The position numbers and the translations under genes were made by a program. The notes under the pieces are model-generated. The model worked only from the letters and a program-made list of their open reading frames with translations. It was not told where the DNA came from and ran no database searches. DNA of 64,000 nt from assembly GCA_020186115.1 (NCBI GenBank), contig WSYJ01000129.1:35499-99498 (forward strand), read 5' to 3'. Below, one piece after another: positions 1 to 10,604 of this stretch. Each line of letters opens with the position of its first letter. Position 1 is the first letter of the stretch. This stretch comes from Histomonas meleagridis. Lineage: Eukaryota; Parabasalia; Tritrichomonadida; Dientamoebidae.

Positions 1-91
1 GAGAAATTAATTTATCAAAGCTATATCATAACATATAATTCGGAATAATTTTACAAACAAATGAATATACACACAAATTTATTTATGATAT

Positions 92-2281
92 TTATAACCA
101 ATTAATTATTTTTCGCTTTAATAATTTGACTATTTCTGTGTAGCCATTTTTAGTAGCAATTCCAAGTGCTGTTTCATATTGTTTATATAATTACCAAACA
201 TTACAACTATGCCTCAAATTTTTAATATAAATATCATAAAATAACAAATAAATATTTTTCACATTAATATCAATTTTTTTTTGTTCAAGAAGTATTTTTA
301 CTATTTTTATTTGACCATTTTCAGATGCAAATATTAATGCTGTATTATACATATAAAATAAATTCCAAAAATCATTATAAAATATCAAATTATTAATATA
401 AATATTATATGAAACAAATAAATATTTTTAGCATTTATTTCGATACCTTTTTGTTCTAAAAGTAATTTTACTATGTCTGTATTATCAATTTGAGATGCAT
501 ACATAAGAGCAGTACTAAATAATTTGAATAATTTCTAAATAATGTCAATATTCTCCAAATTCCAAAATAAAATATAAAAAAATTAAAATAAATAATATCT
601 TGTACAAATAATCTTTAGCATTAATATTAATCCCATTTTGCTCAAGAAGTAATTTAACTATTTCAATGTGATTATATATAGATGCAAAAAACAATGGAGT
701 CCAAAACGATTTGAACAATTTCCAATAACTTTTTTAAAACCAAAAATTATTTAGCCAAACTTCAAACAAAGGAAACAAATACTTCCAGCATTTATATCAA
801 TACCATTTTGTTTAAGAAGTAATTTAGCTATTTCAATATATCCATTGTTTGATGCTTTCATTAGTGCAGTTTCATAACTTTAAAGGAATATCCAAATATT
901 ATTTTGAAATTTCATAAGAAGAAAAACAAAATCAAACAAAACAAATAAATATCTTTAGCATTAATATTAATTCCATTTTGCTCAAGAAGTATTTTAACGA
1001 TATCTGTATGTCCTTTTTCAGATGCAATTATAAGAGGTGTATAAAATAATTCGAATAATTCCCAAATTAAATTATGAAATAGAAATATTTCTAAAAAGAC
1101 ATTATTTTTAGCATTTATATCAATTTTTCCTTCTTGTTCCAAAACATATTTAACGAGTTCAATATTTCCTGATTCTGAACAAAAAAGTAAAATATTTTTT
1201 GGAATCAAATCTTTCTTAAGGAAATATTTAATAAAAAATATATTTCCAATTTTTGCCGATTCATTTATCATTGAATCATTAATTTTCATTCCTTCTTCAA
1301 TCAAAAATGTAAAAATTTCATAATTATGATATAAAACACATATTTTACCTAATTCTTCTATATTATTAATTTTTAAAATTTTATTTTCATGTAAATAATG
1401 AAAAATTTCATTTCGATGAAATTTAATTGCAATTTCATATGCACCTTTAAATGACAAATGATTTTGTTCGCATAAATGAAATATTTCAAGATTTCCACCT
1501 GCAATTGCATACTTCAATGTATTTATTAATTTAGAATTATTTAATAATAAATATTTAAAACATTTAACTGATCCAAAAAATGCTGCATAATTAATTAATG
1601 AAACATTTTCTTCATTAATAAATGAACATCTTTCATAAAGTGATGGTTTAATTATTTGATTAAAATTAAAACTTGTTTGCGATGATATCTTTTGTAGTTT
1701 TTCAATGTTATCATTTCGGATTATTTTTGCAATTTTATTCGGATTAATTCCTTCTTTAACATATTTCTTTTGAAGTTCCCAATCGTTCTTTCTCAGTTCT
1801 CCAATGTTTCCTAGAATTTGTAACCACGCAATATCTGGATTTTGCATTATTTTAATTTCTTCATCAGACATATAATGGACAAAATATGGCTTCTTTTTGC
1901 TTTTTATAATATTAGATTCAATCAAATTTTGTTCAACCATTTTCTCAAGAAGATAACTTGATTCTTGTGTATCATTATCAAAAAGAATATTGATAAATAC
2001 TTTTAAAATTTTTGGACTAATTTTTTTATTTTCCTCAAAAATTTCAATTTCTCTTATAAGATCCAAATATATATCAAAATAATTCATACCTAATATAAAG
2101 GTCAAGTATACCATATGGCTAACAATCATGTTAAAAGATATTGGATTATTTTCATCAAATTTGTTGATTATCAAATTGGCCATTTGATTAATATTTCCAA
2201 TATCAGTATCAAAAATTATTTTTTTGATTGTCAAAAGCGTTTCCCATTCTTTCTTGAATTTTTGATTTGTAATTTCTTTCA
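92..2281 (-). CDS. DUF3447-type ankyrin-repeat protein, interrupted by spacers
   Basis: Function unknown; proteins of this type are a very large trichomonad family presumed to act as protein-binding scaffolds. The first block (about 2281 to 1104) has an alpha-helical N-terminal region and a DUF3447-like part with the typical phrase on a child repeat hidden in 'AAFFGSVKCFKYLLLN' and 'AGGNLEIFHLCEQN'. It is followed by ankyrin repeats of the form TPLIIASEKGHTDIVKILLEQ. From 1103 downward the same strand carries five more repeats, each in a good frame but separated by 60-94 base spacers, and ends with a short basic tail and stop at 92-94. ATG 2281 (MKEITNQ) is preferred because the upstream extension begins with GTG. 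Either a gene with about six short introns or a decaying gene; the intact repeats favour introns. Exon boundaries are approximate. Confidence 0.75.
179..1103 (-). repeat. Six homologous intron-like spacers between ankyrin repeats
   Basis: Spacers lie at about 179-253, 350-423, 517-610, 704-780, 877-950 and 1044-1103. Read on the coding strand, they usually begin just after an NAKD/NAKN codon run with ATTTATTTGTTT-like sequence and end with TTTGGAAATTATTCAAATT-like sequence right before the next xTPL/xTAL. Two of them (517-610 and 877-950) can be joined in frame as GT...AG introns; the others have no AG at the joint. Several hold in-frame stops. The block spacing is about 165-190 bases, that is one 100-base repeat plus one spacer. 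Confidence 0.7.
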
Positions 2282-2766
2282 TTAAGGAAAACACCTCGTT
2301 TTTTATGAAAGTTAATAAAATTGTACCGCTAAAACGATTATAATGGACTGAAATCTAAATTTGAAAAAGTTCAAAGTTTACAGCGTTGTAAGACAAATTA
2401 AAAACTTTATTAACGTAAATATGCAACTGTCAAATTTGTCAAAACTTCATTGACTAACTCTGTTTTAAATTATTAAAAAGTGTCAATATAATCTAAACCA
2501 ATTACATCATGATAATCAATTATGATAAATTTATCATAATTGATTATCATTTGTTTATTAAGTGTTAAATTTTTACAATAACATGTTATTTTATCGATGC
2601 TAGTTGGTTCGTTACTACTATGTGTTGGCTGAAATTTATTTTTATTCATTCAATGGATTTGTATTCATGATTGAAGATTAAACGATAAATACAATTAAAA
2701 AATTAAATGAAATGCAATCGTTATTGAGTCAATTTATCCTATCGGGCAAACACGTTTATTTAGGAA
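2282..2766. other. Intergenic region between divergent ankyrin and glycosyltransferase genes
   Basis: No gene is seen. It holds a TTGACACTTTTTA box (minus-strand reading, about 2474-2485) that also occurs upstream of other genes here, an imperfect palindrome around 2510-2550 (TGATAATCAATTATGATAAATTTATCATAATTGATTATCA pattern, arms of about 18 bases), and ATCGGGCAAA at 2741-2750, a 10-mer seen in two other intergenic regions. Confidence 0.6.
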
Positions 2767-2774
2767 GCCGTTAA
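2767..2774 (+). promoter_or_regulatory. Myb-type core promoter element GCCGTTAA
   Basis: GCCGTTAA lies 17 bases before the ATG at 2791, followed by an initiator-like TTCATCC. The reverse complement TTAACGGC contains the classic Myb site (T/C)AACGG. The same element precedes many genes in this window. Confidence 0.55.
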
Positions 2775-2790
2775 GGTTCCTTCATCCAAC

Positions 2791-3807
2791 ATGAAATCAA
2801 AACCTAAAACATCAAATCTAGAGATTCAAAACTTAATTCTCACATTTATTGCTCTAACTTGCTTTGCTGTTCTTACTTTTTTCAGATTTAATTCTCATGA
2901 TCTTCTAAATTCTAAATTTATATGTAACCAAAAATCTGATATAATTCAAAATATTTCGAATGCATCTATTGCATTTTATATTATACTTGGTGCAAAGCAA
3001 AAAATTGATAAAAAAGAAGACCTACGAGGGAATTTTTGGGAGTATCAATTACAACAATTTTCTGGTGAATATTACCTTCATTATGTTTCTGATGGACCTC
3101 TTAATATACCAGGGATTAATGTCGAAATATATCCAGAAAATTCCACCACATTTACAGATGATACACAATTATGCATACGTACACCAGGTACATGGAAACA
3201 TTTTATAAAGCATCACAAAAATGTCAAATGGTATTACCGAGGTACACATGATTCATATATCAATCTTTCGGCCATGCTTAATCTCATTTCCGATCTAGAG
3301 AAAGAAGGTGATCCCATGGAAGTTCCATTACTTGCATACAACTACCATGAATTTAACCATGAATTTTATCCACAAGGTGGAGCCGGGTGGCTTTTTTCAA
3401 ATGCAGCCATGCAAAGATTTGTTGAAAACATAGACACATTTATCGGCGCTTGTAAAGGCGGTTTTGATGATGTTGCTCTTGGTTGGTTCATTAAATCTAT
3501 TAATATTGACCTTGAACATTTCCAAACTAATCGCATCATTGTCACTTTCCCAATATCACAAGTCGACCAAATCTTGGACGATGATTACAGCCAAATTAAG
3601 GAATGCCCCGAGTATTACTACTTAGTTCCTGGTAAAAATGGATTAAGACCATGTCCTGTGAAAAAAGCTGCATCAATTCATATGCACCAAATTCCAATGA
3701 CAACAGTGAAAAAGCTTTTGGACAAAGTGCCTAATGATTTTGCTGTGTATTTCCCTGATCCAAATACACCTCTATTTTGCAAAATGAATAATCGTGCACA
3801 ATATTGA
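2791..3807 (+). CDS. Type II membrane glycosyltransferase, GT31 / Fringe-C1GalT-like
   Basis: Predicted Golgi-type glycosyltransferase of 338 residues. A short cytoplasmic N-terminus is followed by one membrane anchor (about residues 13-32) and a lumenal domain. Family marks are the W-Y-Y-R-G stretch where Fringe/C1GalT enzymes have their DxD metal site, GGAGWLFSNAAMQRF (about 197-211) and DDVALGWF (about 226-233). Enzymes of this fold transfer galactose or GlcNAc to surface or secreted glycoproteins, which fits the rich trichomonad glycocalyx. Oddity: the expected acidic DxD reads R-G-T-H-D-S, so metal and nucleotide-sugar binding may be altered or use another acidic residue. The ATG is preceded by GCCGTTAA at 17 bases. 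Donor and acceptor cannot be told from sequence. Confidence 0.72.
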   Translation: MKSKPKTSNLEIQNLILTFIALTCFAVLTFFRFNSHDLLNSKFICNQKSDIIQNISNASIAFYIILGAKQKIDKKEDLRGNFWEYQLQQFSGEYYLHYVSDGPLNIPGINVEIYPENSTTFTDDTQLCIRTPGTWKHFIKHHKNVKWYYRGTHDSYINLSAMLNLISDLEKEGDPMEVPLLAYNYHEFNHEFYPQGGAGWLFSNAAMQRFVENIDTFIGACKGGFDDVALGWFIKSINIDLEHFQTNRIIVTFPISQVDQILDDDYSQIKECPEYYYLVPGKNGLRPCPVKKAASIHMHQIPMTTVKKLLDKVPNDFAVYFPDPNTPLFCKMNNRAQY

Positions 3808-4020
3808 GGAACGCCGTTTTGATAAATATTGTAAGTAAATATGACCATTGGAATTGGAGTGTATTCATTGATGAATTTGACTTTATCATTTTGAGCATTT
3901 CATTTGATTGGCCAATCAGATATCTGAAATAAAAAGAAAATTAGTACTAATACTAAAAATATTGGTACGTATTCAAAGCGTCAGAGTAACATATATTGGA
4001 AAAAATTCATTTTAATTTTT

Positions 4021-4035
4021 GTGGTTTATTCATAG
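4021..4035 (+). promoter_or_regulatory. Initiator-like TTTATTCATAG abutting an ATG
   Basis: GGTTTATTCATAG runs directly into the ATG at 4036. A nearly identical GTTTATTCACAG abuts the ATG of the MATE gene at 23548. Both fit a TCA-type trichomonad initiator with a very short 5' leader. Confidence 0.45.
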
Positions 4036-4446
4036 ATGAATACAAAAAAAATTCTTCATTTGGAAGATAATATACAATTGCCACCCCCGATCGGAGATGG
4101 ACATGACGCAATCAAGGCAATGATATCTACACTTAACGAGCAGAAACAAATTAAAATTGGAATTAATTCAATCAGTAAATCTATTATCAAGGGAAATATT
4201 CAAATGTTGATCATAACATATGATATAAATCCACCAGAGATTGTCCAGCATATACTTTTAATGGCAGCAAAATCAAATATTCCAGTAATTGTAGCTAAAT
4301 TTACACAGAACGACCTTGGGCAAACACTTGGTATTAGGCATGTTTCTACTGTTGGCATTCTATCTTCAGTTTCTTCTGATGTCATTGATCTTCTTCGACC
4401 ATTTTCAACCATCATATCACAATCACAAAATTTCCCAATTATATAA
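4036..4446 (+). CDS. L7Ae-family RNA-binding protein (Rpp38/Pop3-like?)
   Basis: A 136-residue protein with a single L7Ae/L30e fold. The core IKIGINSISKSIIKG (about 40-54), the hydrophobic strand MLIITYDINPPEI and the later strand-loop IPVIVAKFTQNDLGQTLGI match the family. Members bind kink-turn RNA in the ribosome, snoRNPs, U4 snRNP or RNase P/MRP. The usual GxNExxK signature is changed (GINSISKS: the Glu is Ser), so it is not a clear Snu13, Nhp2 or ribosomal protein. The overall spacing resembles Rpp38/Pop3 of RNase P/MRP, but that is a guess. The ATG is preceded directly by an initiator-like TTTATTCATAG. Confidence 0.6.
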   Translation: MNTKKILHLEDNIQLPPPIGDGHDAIKAMISTLNEQKQIKIGINSISKSIIKGNIQMLIITYDINPPEIVQHILLMAAKSNIPVIVAKFTQNDLGQTLGIRHVSTVGILSSVSSDVIDLLRPFSTIISQSQNFPII

Positions 4447-5026
4447 AAATAAGCGAGTGTATTTTTTTGGATATAAACAAAAAACAATAGAATTAATTTG
4501 TTAATGAAAAATCTTTGAACACATTTTTGACTCAGTAAAATCTCATTCGAAATGTATATAACTTTAAGCCATCTCAAGATCATGGATGATTATTTTGTCA
4601 AATAATCTAATTTTATTAAAAGAATATGTCATTTGAAACGTGCTAATTTATTGGTTAGCCATTTAGGGGAAATAGAGTTTTAACCAAATCTTTCCGAATC
4701 TTGCTTCTTTTTAAATTTTTTTGTAGAATTCAGGTGAGTGGATAAATAAACGGTTGGAAATTGAACGTTAAAATCATAAAAAAACATTGTTAATATTATG
4801 CATAATATGAATATATGTATACTGTTAATTCGAAAGGATATATTAAAAGTAATCTTCACCTAATTTCTTGTATATTCTAGTGTGCATTGTATATGGATAC
4901 AAGACAAACATTTTGTTGCGAGGGGCACCCAAAAAGAATTTTTAGGGCACCCCAATAATTAATAAGGTTAAAAATTGTCTCATCAAAAATTTGATGTTGT
5001 AACAAATTTTAAGAGCAATTATTCAT
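4447..5026. other. Convergent intergenic region
   Basis: No gene is seen between the ends of the L7Ae-like and V-ATPase genes. At about 4919-4958 lies an inverted pair of G/C blocks, GGGGCACCC and GGGCACCCC, around an AT-rich loop. It could form a hairpin in either transcript and resembles GGGG-xx-CCCC blocks seen beside two promoters in this window. Confidence 0.5.
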
Positions 5027-6541
5027 TTATTCATCTTCTTCATCTTCATTTTCTTCTTTTTCTGTTTGTCCTCTATCTCTTGCGTAGAACTCATTTAATG
5101 TCTGCTGATCGATTCTCTTTAATGATTCCTTCGGTAATGTTCTTAATATTTCCCATGCCAAATCCAACGATTCAAATACATTTCTACTTTCATAAGGTCC
5201 TTGTTGTAAGAATTGTGTTTCAAATCTATGTAAGAACTCGATATGTTTCTTATCATCTTCACTTAATGATTCTTCACCAACGACAGCTTTCATTGCGAGT
5301 ACATCTTTACCATGTGCATATGATGCGTACATTTGATTTGATACACTACTATGATCTTTACGTGTTAAACCTTCTCCAATAGCACTCTTCATCAAACGTG
5401 ACAATGATGGTAACAAGTTAATTGGCGGATAAATTTGTTTGTTATCAAGTTGACGATCAACATAAATTTGTCCTTCGGTAATATAACCAGTTAAATCTGG
5501 AATTGGGTGTGTAATATCATCAGAAGGCATTGTAAGAATTGGAATTTGTGTGATACTTCCGGGACGTCCTTTAACTCTTCCTGCACGCTCATAGATGGAT
5601 GCAAAGTCAGTATACATGTAACCAGGATATGATCTTCGTCCAGGAACTTCACTACGAGCTGTAGAAACTTCACGTAATGCATTTGCATATGATGTCATAT
5701 CAGTCAAAATGGCTAAAATATGCATTCCTTGGTCATACGCAAGATATTCGGCTGTTGTTAATGCAATACGTGGTGTAATTAGACGTTCGATTGTAGGATC
5801 ATTTGCATGGTTCAAAAATAGAACCACACGTTCCATAGAACCACTTTGCTCGAAATCTTGTTGGAAGAATTGGGCAGTGCTCTTGTTAACACCCATAGCT
5901 CCGAAAACAATAGCGAAATTATCTGGTGATGTATCATAGACATCTTTACCACGATGTTGAACAAGACCTGCTTGACGACAGATTTGTGCAGCAATTTGGT
6001 TATGGGGAAGACCAGAAGCTGAGAAAATTGGAATCTTTTGACCACGGGCAATTGAGTTCATTACATCAATAGCTGAAAGACCGGTCTGAATCATTTCTCT
6101 TGGGTACTCACGATTGTATGGATTGATTGGCTGGCCTTCAATATCGAGGAAATCGTCAGCAAGAACTGGAGGACCATGATCTAAAGGTGTACCACTCCCA
6201 CTAAATACACGTCCAAGCATATCTGTGCTAACTGGTGTATGTTGTGTTTGACCAGTGAACTCAATTCTGGTTCTTTTGACATCAATATCTGTTGTACCTT
6301 CGAAAACTTGAACAACAGCTTTGTCTCCTTGAACTTCGAGAACTTTGCCACGACGTTCAGTTCCATCGCCAAGTGTAATACGGACAATTTCTGCGTATTT
6401 TGGGAACTTAACTTTATCACAAATAACTAATGGACCATTAACACTTGTAACAGTTCGGTATTCGATTCGTGGTTGGACAATGTAATCACGAGTTACTGCA
6501 TCGACATGTTGCTTTGTGACTTCGTCGAATTTGTTGCTCAT
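5027..6541 (-). CDS. VMA2: V-type H+-ATPase subunit B
   Basis: Non-catalytic B subunit of the V1 sector, part of the A3B3 ring that couples ATP hydrolysis to proton pumping into acidic organelles. The 504-residue length is normal. Residues about 25-90 form the beta-barrel domain ([17 protein letters not shown] onward), 100-370 the RecA-like domain with the degenerate B-subunit P-loop ([10 protein letters not shown]) and the family signature [22 protein letters not shown], then the helical C-terminal domain. It ends in an acidic tail after a charged linker. Its codon use is markedly more GC-rich than the ankyrin genes around it, as expected for high expression. The stop lies in TAAA. Upstream are two TCACTTTTTGA-type boxes and an initiator-like TTCAATAA beside the ATG. 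Confidence 0.98.
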   Translation of the reverse strand: MSNKFDEVTKQHVDAVTRDYIVQPRIEYRTVTSVNGPLVICDKVKFPKYAEIVRITLGDGTERRGKVLEVQGDKAVVQVFEGTTDIDVKRTRIEFTGQTQHTPVSTDMLGRVFSGSGTPLDHGPPVLADDFLDIEGQPINPYNREYPREMIQTGLSAIDVMNSIARGQKIPIFSASGLPHNQIAAQICRQAGLVQHRGKDVYDTSPDNFAIVFGAMGVNKSTAQFFQQDFEQSGSMERVVLFLNHANDPTIERLITPRIALTTAEYLAYDQGMHILAILTDMTSYANALREVSTARSEVPGRRSYPGYMYTDFASIYERAGRVKGRPGSITQIPILTMPSDDITHPIPDLTGYITEGQIYVDRQLDNKQIYPPINLLPSLSRLMKSAIGEGLTRKDHSSVSNQMYASYAHGKDVLAMKAVVGEESLSEDDKKHIEFLHRFETQFLQQGPYESRNVFESLDLAWEILRTLPKESLKRIDQQTLNEFYARDRGQTEKEENEDEEDE

Positions 6542-6550
6542 TTATTATTG

Positions 6551-6596
6551 AATCAAAAAGTGTCAAATGATCATTGTTTTCTCAAAAAGTGACACT
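6551..6596 (-). promoter_or_regulatory. Paired (G)ACACTTTTTGA / GTCACTTTTTGA boxes
   Basis: Two related boxes read on the minus strand as GTGTCACTTTTTGA and TTTGACACTTTTTGA about 30 bases apart, within 60 bases of the V-ATPase B start. Similar boxes occur before the genes at 2281, 20779 and 47166. Confidence 0.4.
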
Positions 6597-6727
6597 TTAT
6601 TTTCTTTAATATACAAATTTTCTTTTGGTTTTATTTGTATATAAGTAATGAAATTAATTCAAGTAATTGAAATTTCAATCATAATTAATCAAAAATGAAC
6701 TTAATAATAAAAATAGAAAAAAATTAT

Positions 6728-9700
6728 TTAATAATCACCAAACCCGAAACCGAAACTTAATGGATTTGGATGCGCGAGTTTATTATTACCGAAATCAAAT
6801 GTATTTGTAACATTAACTTCCTCATCGAAAATTATATCCTTTTGTTTTTTAAGTAATTCGAATATTTCTATAGATTTCTGATTATCACTCCGATGTAAAT
6901 TTGCAATCATAATTGCTGTTTTACCTTCATAATTTTTATCATTTAATTTTATTCCATTTTGTTGAACAAGAAATTCTACGATTTCATAATGAGAATTTTG
7001 AACAGCCCCCATTAAAGAATTCATAAATAACATAAACAAATTCCGAATTAAATAAAGAAATATCAAATAATTATAACACATATTATTCTTTTGATTAATA
7101 TCTATTTCACTATGTTCAAGTAATAATTTAACAGTATCTAAATGACCATTAAAACATGCACACATAAAAGCAGTACCAAAACAATTAATTAATTTCCAAA
7201 TTTTATTATTAATTTCCATTTTTTATATAGGAATATAATATATATATAATAAATACCATGAAAGTTAATATCAATTTCTTTATGTTCAAGTAATAATTGA
7301 ACAATATTTGTTCTTCCTTCCATACATGCGACCATTAAAGGTGTATAAAATAGATAAATTTAATTCCAAATACTAATTTAAAATAGAAATAATTTAAATG
7401 AATTATATAATAAAATGAATTAACAGATTTTATATTAACATTTATATCTTTATTATCAAGAATTAACTTAAAAATTTCATATTGATTTTTATGAACTAAA
7501 TCAACATCGGTTTTATAATATTCAAATAAATTAAAAAAATACTATCGAATGGTCCCATGAAATTATAAAATAAACTCCAAACATATGAAATAAATATATT
7601 TACCCGGCATTTTAAAAGGATGATCTTCCTTAAAATATTTATTCATGAATTGTTGTTGATCTTTTGAAGATGCCATTAAACATTTATTAAATATTATAAA
7701 TAAATCATTTAAAATATAAACAAAATTTAAATCAATGAAATAAACATCGAAAAAATGAAACAAATTCTAACTAAGTGATTATATTTTGGATCATATGAAT
7801 GATTTTTTCCAATATTAATATTATAACACATTTTATGAAGCACGCTTTCAAATGATTTATAGAAATTCCAAATATTGTTATAATATTTTAATATTCTTTA
7901 CATTAAAATTAATTCCTTTTTGTTCTATAAGTAATTTAGAAATTTCAAGATAGCCTGCAATCATTGCATACATTAATGGTGTACCAAATATTTAAAATAT
8001 ATTTCAACAAATATTCTAATAGAATAGATAATATATAAAATAAATATCTATGAAATTAATATCAATATCTTTTTGTTCTAGTAATAATTTAACGATTTCA
8101 ATATAATTATTTCGTACTGCAAAAGTTAAAGCTGTTTCAAATAAATTAAATGATTACCAAATATCAAAATAAAACAAATAATTATTAAATTAAATTTTAA
8201 TACAAATTATTAAATAGTTCGAGCATTAACATCAATTCCTTTTTGTTCAAGAAGTAATTTTACTATTTCTGTATGACCTTTCCATGTTGCATATATTAAA
8301 GGAGTTTCAAAATATTAAAAAGAAATAAATTTCCATTTAATATGTTAATATTAATTGCTTCGAAACTAAGAAGAATTTTTACAAGTTCAATATTACCATT
8401 ATTACATGCATAAAATAATGGTGTTGAAAAAACAAATAATAAATTCCAAATTTTATAATAAAACTTCAAATTAATGAATTAAATAATATATAAAATTATA
8501 AAATATCGACAATATTTACATTTATATCCTTTTGCTTCAAAAATAATTTAACTACTTCTATATGATCATTTTCGGTTGCGATGATTAATGCAGATTTTCC
8601 TTGAATATTTTGTTGGTAAATATCAATTCCTTTTTGTTCAAGAAGTAATTTAACTATTTCAATATTTCCTATTTCAGATGCAATCATAAGTGGTGTATTA
8701 AATAGTTTAAATAATTTCCAAATATTAATCCAAAATATTAAATTATTTATATAAATTCTAAACAAAACAAATAAACATTTTTAACATTAATATCAATTCC
8801 ATTTTGTTCAATAATTAATTTAACTATATTTAAGTTACCTTTTAAAGAAGCTGAATGAAGTGCTGTACGAAATAATATAAATAATTTCCAAATATTATTT
8901 CGAAATATAAAATTAAAAAAACAAATAAATAAAACAAATAAATTCTATCCTGAAAGTTAACATCAATTCCTTTTTGTTCAAGAATCAACTTAGCCATTTC
9001 ATAATCATTATATTCGCAAGCACAAATTAAAGGAGTTTTATAAAAACATTAAATAACACTATAAAATATTCTTAAGAAACTCGAAATCAATAAAATTAAA
9101 CATCATAAATATTAACATTTATGTTCTTTCGAGATAGAACATATTTGACAAGTTCAATATTATGTGAAGAAACAGAATAAGCAAAAGCTTCACTTGGAAT
9201 ATCTTTTTCATCGAAAAGATATTTTATCAAAAATAAGTTTCCACTTATGAATAATTCTTCAATGATTGATTCATTATATTCAAATCCTTGATTCTCCATG
9301 AATGAAAATATTTCGAAATTATTATATTGAATAGATTTAATAACAATTGAAGTAAATAACATATTTTTACATTCTTCATCAGTTAAAATTTGTTGATTGT
9401 TATGAACAAATGAAAAACTTGACTTATAAGGTTTCGATTTGAAATCAAAATATTTCATTTTTATTGACAATTTAAAATTTTTACGTTCCTTATGATAATA
9501 TTTAAATATATTATTTTCATAAAGGTAATAAAAAATATTATTCCGATGATATTTAACTGCATCTTTATATGAATCCCTAAAAGTTGTACCATTTTGTTCA
9601 CATAAATGAAATATTTCGATGTTTCCACCTGCAACTGCATAATTTCCAGCGAATTGGATATCAGAACCATTTAATAACAAATATTTAAAACATTTAATTG

Positions 9701-10442
9701 CGCCATAAAAAGCAGCATATTCTATTAATGTAATTCCATGTTCTTCATCATATCTAAAACATTTACTAAATTGCTCATATATTGATGGCGTTATATGTTG
9801 ATTAAAATCAAATTCTTTTCCCGATGTTAATTTTTGAAGTTGTTCTACATCATCATCACGTATTGCCTTTGATATTTCTGATGGATTTCCTTCAGCAATA
9901 TTAATTTTATGTTTCTCAAATTTATTTTGTCTATTTATTACTATAAAATCTTTTAAATTATTTTGGTTATTCTGTCTACTCCAATAAAGTGTTGATATTC
10001 CACGTTCTTCTAATTCTTTAAGTTGTTCTTCTGTTAATAAATGTGCAAAATATTGGGAATCAAGTTTAGAAACGTTGTCGGAACTAATTAAGTTTTTTTC
10101 AATTAAAATAGCTAAGAAATATTTCGATTCTTTAGAACGTAAATATAATAATTCACCTTTTAATAGTTGAAATATATGCGGATTGACTTTAAGTATTTCT
10201 TCTTCTTTCTTCTCGATATTTTGTAAATATTCGATATAAATATTTATATCTTTCCGTTGTGAAATAAATGATGAAATTGTATTTCCAATTAAAACAATAT
10301 TAAATGAAAGTGGAAAATTTTCATCAAATAATTTCATCGTTAATTCAACAGTCATTTGAAGATTTCCTTGATCTAATTCAAGTACTAAGTCTTTTAAGTC
10401 TTGTAAATACTTAATTTCTTCTTTAGGGCTTCTGCTATGCAT
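6728..10442 (-). CDS. Large DUF3447-type ankyrin protein split into single-repeat blocks
   Basis: The first block (10442 to about 9102) encodes a helical N-terminus beginning MHSRSPKEE, a DUF3447-like region (AAFYGAIKCFKYLLLNG, AGGNIEIFHLCEQNG) and the first ankyrin repeats. Lower coordinates carry about a dozen blocks, mostly one ankyrin repeat each, separated by spacers. The last block ends with a non-ankyrin tail rich in Asn, Phe and Gly (...LSFGFGFGDY) and a stop at 6728. One junction (about 8600-8620) has no spacer and reads straight through a normal repeat linker, NIQGKSAL. No single frame spans the region. All blocks keep good ankyrin sequence, so I read it as one gene with many short introns; a pseudogene is the alternative. 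Promoter element GCCGTTAA lies 29 bases upstream of the ATG. Confidence 0.7.
7022..9101 (-). repeat. Array of about 13 homologous intron-like spacers
   Basis: Approximate spacers: 9040-9101, 8870-8946, 8700-8776, 8426-8504, 8309-8343, 8139-8215, 7983-8045, 7847-7892, two around 7500-7610 and 7700-7800, 7353-7412, 7183-7255 and 7022-7082. On the coding strand most start with (A/G)TATTTATT or GTTTATTTG and end with TTTGGAAATTATTTAAATT or a close variant, directly before xTPL/xTAL. Lengths run from 35 to about 80 bases. The 8700-8776, 9040-9101 and 7183-7255 copies begin with GT. Coordinates are by eye and may be off by a few bases. Confidence 0.65.
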
Positions 10443-10470
10443 ATTTATGGAAAGTGAAGTTCACTTGGAG

Positions 10471-10478
10471 GCCGTTAA
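10471..10478 (-). promoter_or_regulatory. GCCGTTAA element of the large ankyrin gene
   Basis: Reads TTAACGGC on the gene strand, 29 bases before ATG 10442. About 20 bases further upstream is a near-perfect palindrome, TTTTTGGGGTACCCCCAAA (about 10494-10512). Confidence 0.5.
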
Positions 10479-10604
10479 ATAGTCAAATTATATTTTTGGG
10501 GTACCCCCAAATTATTTATTTCAGAAAAATACGATATGATAATTTGAAAAATGTACAAACAACACTGAAAAATATAGAAATTAAAAACAATTTATTTATA
10601 GTAA

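Noticed and set aside
5027-6430. Several 60-135 residue open frames on both strands inside the V-ATPase B gene
   Set aside because: They are shadows of a highly conserved gene in other frames; none shows a family motif.
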